Shown here piece by piece: positions 61,747-64,000 of a stretch of DNA of 64,000 bases. The DNA is from Corallococcus coralloides DSM 2259. Its GTDB lineage: Bacteria; Myxococcota; Myxococcia; Myxococcales; Myxococcaceae. The translations under genes were made by a program, and so were the position numbers. The notes below the pieces were generated by a model, which saw only the letters and a list, made by a program, of their open reading frames with translations, had not been told where the DNA came from and did not search any database. How positions within the stretch are numbered: the first letter of the stretch is position 1; each line of letters starts with the position of its first letter. Location: positions 2,976,001 through 3,040,000 of the forward strand of contig NC_017030.1 in NCBI RefSeq assembly GCF_000255295.1, read 5' to 3'.

Positions 61747-61750
<4 letters not shown>
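60887..61750 (-). CDS. prmC: PrmC, release factor glutamine methyltransferase
   Basis: 287-residue SAM-dependent methyltransferase that methylates the GGQ glutamine of release factors. Motif I is [15 protein letters not shown] and the catalytic motif is [12 protein letters not shown]. An N-terminal helical domain recognises the release factor. ATG 61750 overlaps the prfA stop by four bases (ATGA), the usual prfA-prmC coupling. Confidence 0.95.
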
Positions 61751-62838
<1,088 letters not shown>

Positions 62839-62993
62839 GCGTGGTTCCCGGGGCGTCTTGCCCCGTTGGGCGCCCCGTGGCAAGGGCCGAGGGCGTCAAG
62901 GAAAACCTTGGCCGTATGGGCAGCGGCATGTAAGAACGGCCCCCGTCGCCGCCCGGTGCGGCTTGAATCACGCTCAACACGGAGTCCTTCCAC

Positions 62994-63113
62994 ATGGCCG
63001 CACAGAAGGGGAATCGTTCCAAGAAGAAGCTGAAGAACCGCGCCAAGACCCGGAAGGCGCAGCTGAAGCGCCGCCGCACGCGCTTCAAGCGCGGCCAGCG
63101 CAACAACAAGTAG
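62994..63113 (+). CDS. 39-residue extremely basic protein
   Basis: ATG 62994 with GGAG about ten bases upstream and TAG 63111-63113. The product (MAAQKGNRSKKKLKNRAKTR then a further 19 residues ending RGQRNNK) has 10 Lys and 9 Arg of 39 and no acidic residue. Codons follow the genome's GC3 bias. Such composition fits a ribosome- or nucleoid-associated peptide (compare short ribosomal proteins such as bL36 or THX), but I recognise no specific family. Divergent from prfA. Confidence 0.7.
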   Translation: MAAQKGNRSKKKLKNRAKTRKAQLKRRRTRFKRGQRNNK

Positions 63114-63122
63114 TCCCTGCAG

Positions 63123-64000
63123 CTACTGCCCCCCTCTCACACTGGAGGAGGGGGGCGGCTGGCTCCCTGCTCCCCCTGCCTCCAACGCCGGGAGCATCCG
63201 CTCGAGCCCCTGTGTCCCTTGCGACGCGGTGCGCAGCAGCGTCATCACCCCTTCAGCCTCGGCACCCGTCACGGGCACCGGCTGGACGGGGAACTCGGGG
63301 TAGCGGTCGGTCCTGAGGGGCAGCACGTCACTGGACACATAACCCGTGGAGTCGAAGCGCGCCCGCCACAGGACGCTGCGCTTGTCCCGGGGGTTCCAGT
63401 TCCCGCCGAACACGAAGTTGCCCAGCGAGTAGAGCACCGGCTTGCCCTGGTACAACTCCATGGACTGGAGCACGTGCGGGTGGCTGCCCAGCACACCCGC
63501 CGCCCCCGCGTCGATGGCCGCGTGCGCCAGCCGCACCTGGTACGGCTCCGGGGTGGTGTTGCCCTCGATGCCCCAGTGGAAGAAGGGCAATACGAGGTCC
63601 GCCTGGGCCTTCGCCGCCGCGATGTCCTCGCGCAGCATCCGCTCCATCACCTCCACGTCGGAGAAGTGTCCGGCCACGCCCGGCGTGGTGTCCGTGGCGT
63701 AGACCTCCCGGGGCTCAATGTTGCGCGTGCCCAGGAAGAAGTAGCCCAGGAACGCGACCTTCAGCCCCCCCACGGTGAGGATGGCCGGGCGGCGCGCCTC
63801 CGCCAGGGTGCGGCCCGCCCCGAAGTAGGGGATGCGCGCGGCGTCCAGGGCGGTGAGGGTGTCCAGCAGCCCCTGCGCGCCGTAGTCCATCATGTGGTTG
63901 TTGGCCAGGCTCACCACGCCCACGCGGCCCGCGGTGAGCACGTTCACCAGCTCCGGGCGCGCTCGGAAGTTGAAGTTCTTGGGCAGCTTCACCGTGCTGT
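63123..64000 (-). CDS. CapA-family protein, C-terminal part
   Basis: Open frame continuing beyond the right edge; about 292 residues are visible, without the start. Poly-gamma-glutamate capsule (PGA_cap/CapA) metallophosphatase-like fold: SLANNHMMDYG, LPFFHWGIEG, VLGSHPHVLQ and YSLGNFVFGG are the conserved blocks with the metal-binding His/Asn. The last 25 residues are a low-complexity tail. Convergent with the basic-peptide gene (nine-base gap). Confidence 0.85.
   Translation of the reverse strand, partial: STVKLPKNFNFRARPELVNVLTAGRVGVVSLANNHMMDYGAQGLLDTLTALDAARIPYFGAGRTLAEARRPAILTVGGLKVAFLGYFFLGTRNIEPREVYATDTTPGVAGHFSDVEVMERMLREDIAAAKAQADLVLPFFHWGIEGNTTPEPYQVRLAHAAIDAGAAGVLGSHPHVLQSMELYQGKPVLYSLGNFVFGGNWNPRDKRSVLWRARFDSTGYVSSDVLPLRTDRYPEFPVQPVPVTGAEAEGVMTLLRTASQGTQGLERMLPALEAGGAGSQPPPSSSVRGGQ

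Overview
The window is about 70% GC with strong codon third-position bias, which opens long spurious antisense frames almost everywhere. Gene content points to a myxobacterium of the Myxococcaceae (Corallococcus or Myxococcus type): many lipoproteins, DUF4388 regulators, an ELWxxDGT-repeat lipoprotein, an ECF sigma factor with zinc-finger partners, an RtcR/RtcB/RtcA system with a sigma-54 promoter, and a ScfR-type acyl regulator. This placement is inference from content; no rRNA is present. Layout: 0-2.8 kb holds the end of a possible flotillin-like gene, a DsbD-type reductase and a DTW-domain tRNA-modifying enzyme. 3.3-5.7 kb is an ECF sigma factor with two HxxxCxxC zinc-finger proteins. 6-9.9 kb encodes secreted or lipidated proteins, including an M24 peptidase and a metzincin. 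10-14.3 kb is the RNA repair locus rtcR / rtcB-rtcA. 14.4-17.5 kb has a MutM-like protein lacking the catalytic N-terminal proline, a small Cys-rich protein, an outer-membrane-type protein and a degenerate response regulator. 17.5-25 kb is yebC-ruvC-ruvA, then ruvB after an insertion of two genes, plus a large unknown. 25.5-31.3 kb has lpxC, a DsbA-like lipoprotein, a DUF4388 protein and a leucyl aminopeptidase. 31.4-39 kb has a zinc phospholipase C-like protein, a TSUP transporter with DUF1634, a TPR protein with an acyl-responsive regulator, fabF, a hotdog thioesterase and a TetR regulator. The most interesting segment is 40.7-44.1 kb: a YceI-like protein, an 83-residue secreted and probably lipidated Cys-rich peptide ending in GSC repeats, a DUF692 multinuclear iron oxygenase, an HvfC/BufC-like partner and a chalcone-isomerase-fold protein. 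This matches a metal-stress RiPP locus of the HvfABC/bufferin type, in which Cys residues of a small secreted peptide are converted to metal-binding heterocycles. A strong hairpin separates the precursor from the maturase. 44.3-49 kb holds an M13 peptidase, a GlsB-like membrane protein, an unknown membrane protein and a radical SAM protein. 49.1-55.9 kb is an accessory stretch: a KAP NTPase fused to a pilin-like globular segment, a broken secreted-protein gene, a free-standing LanM-type dehydratase-like (DUF4135) protein, a beta-solenoid-like protein, tRNA-Gly(CCC) and a PLD-like protein with zinc ribbons. Two 68-bp direct repeats, one overlapping the tRNA 3' end and its terminator, flank the DUF4135 and solenoid genes. 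56-64 kb returns to core functions: PPC-repeat lipoprotein, discoidin-like protein, zf-TFIIB protein, murA, prmC, prfA, a 39-residue extremely basic protein and the end of a CapA-family protein.
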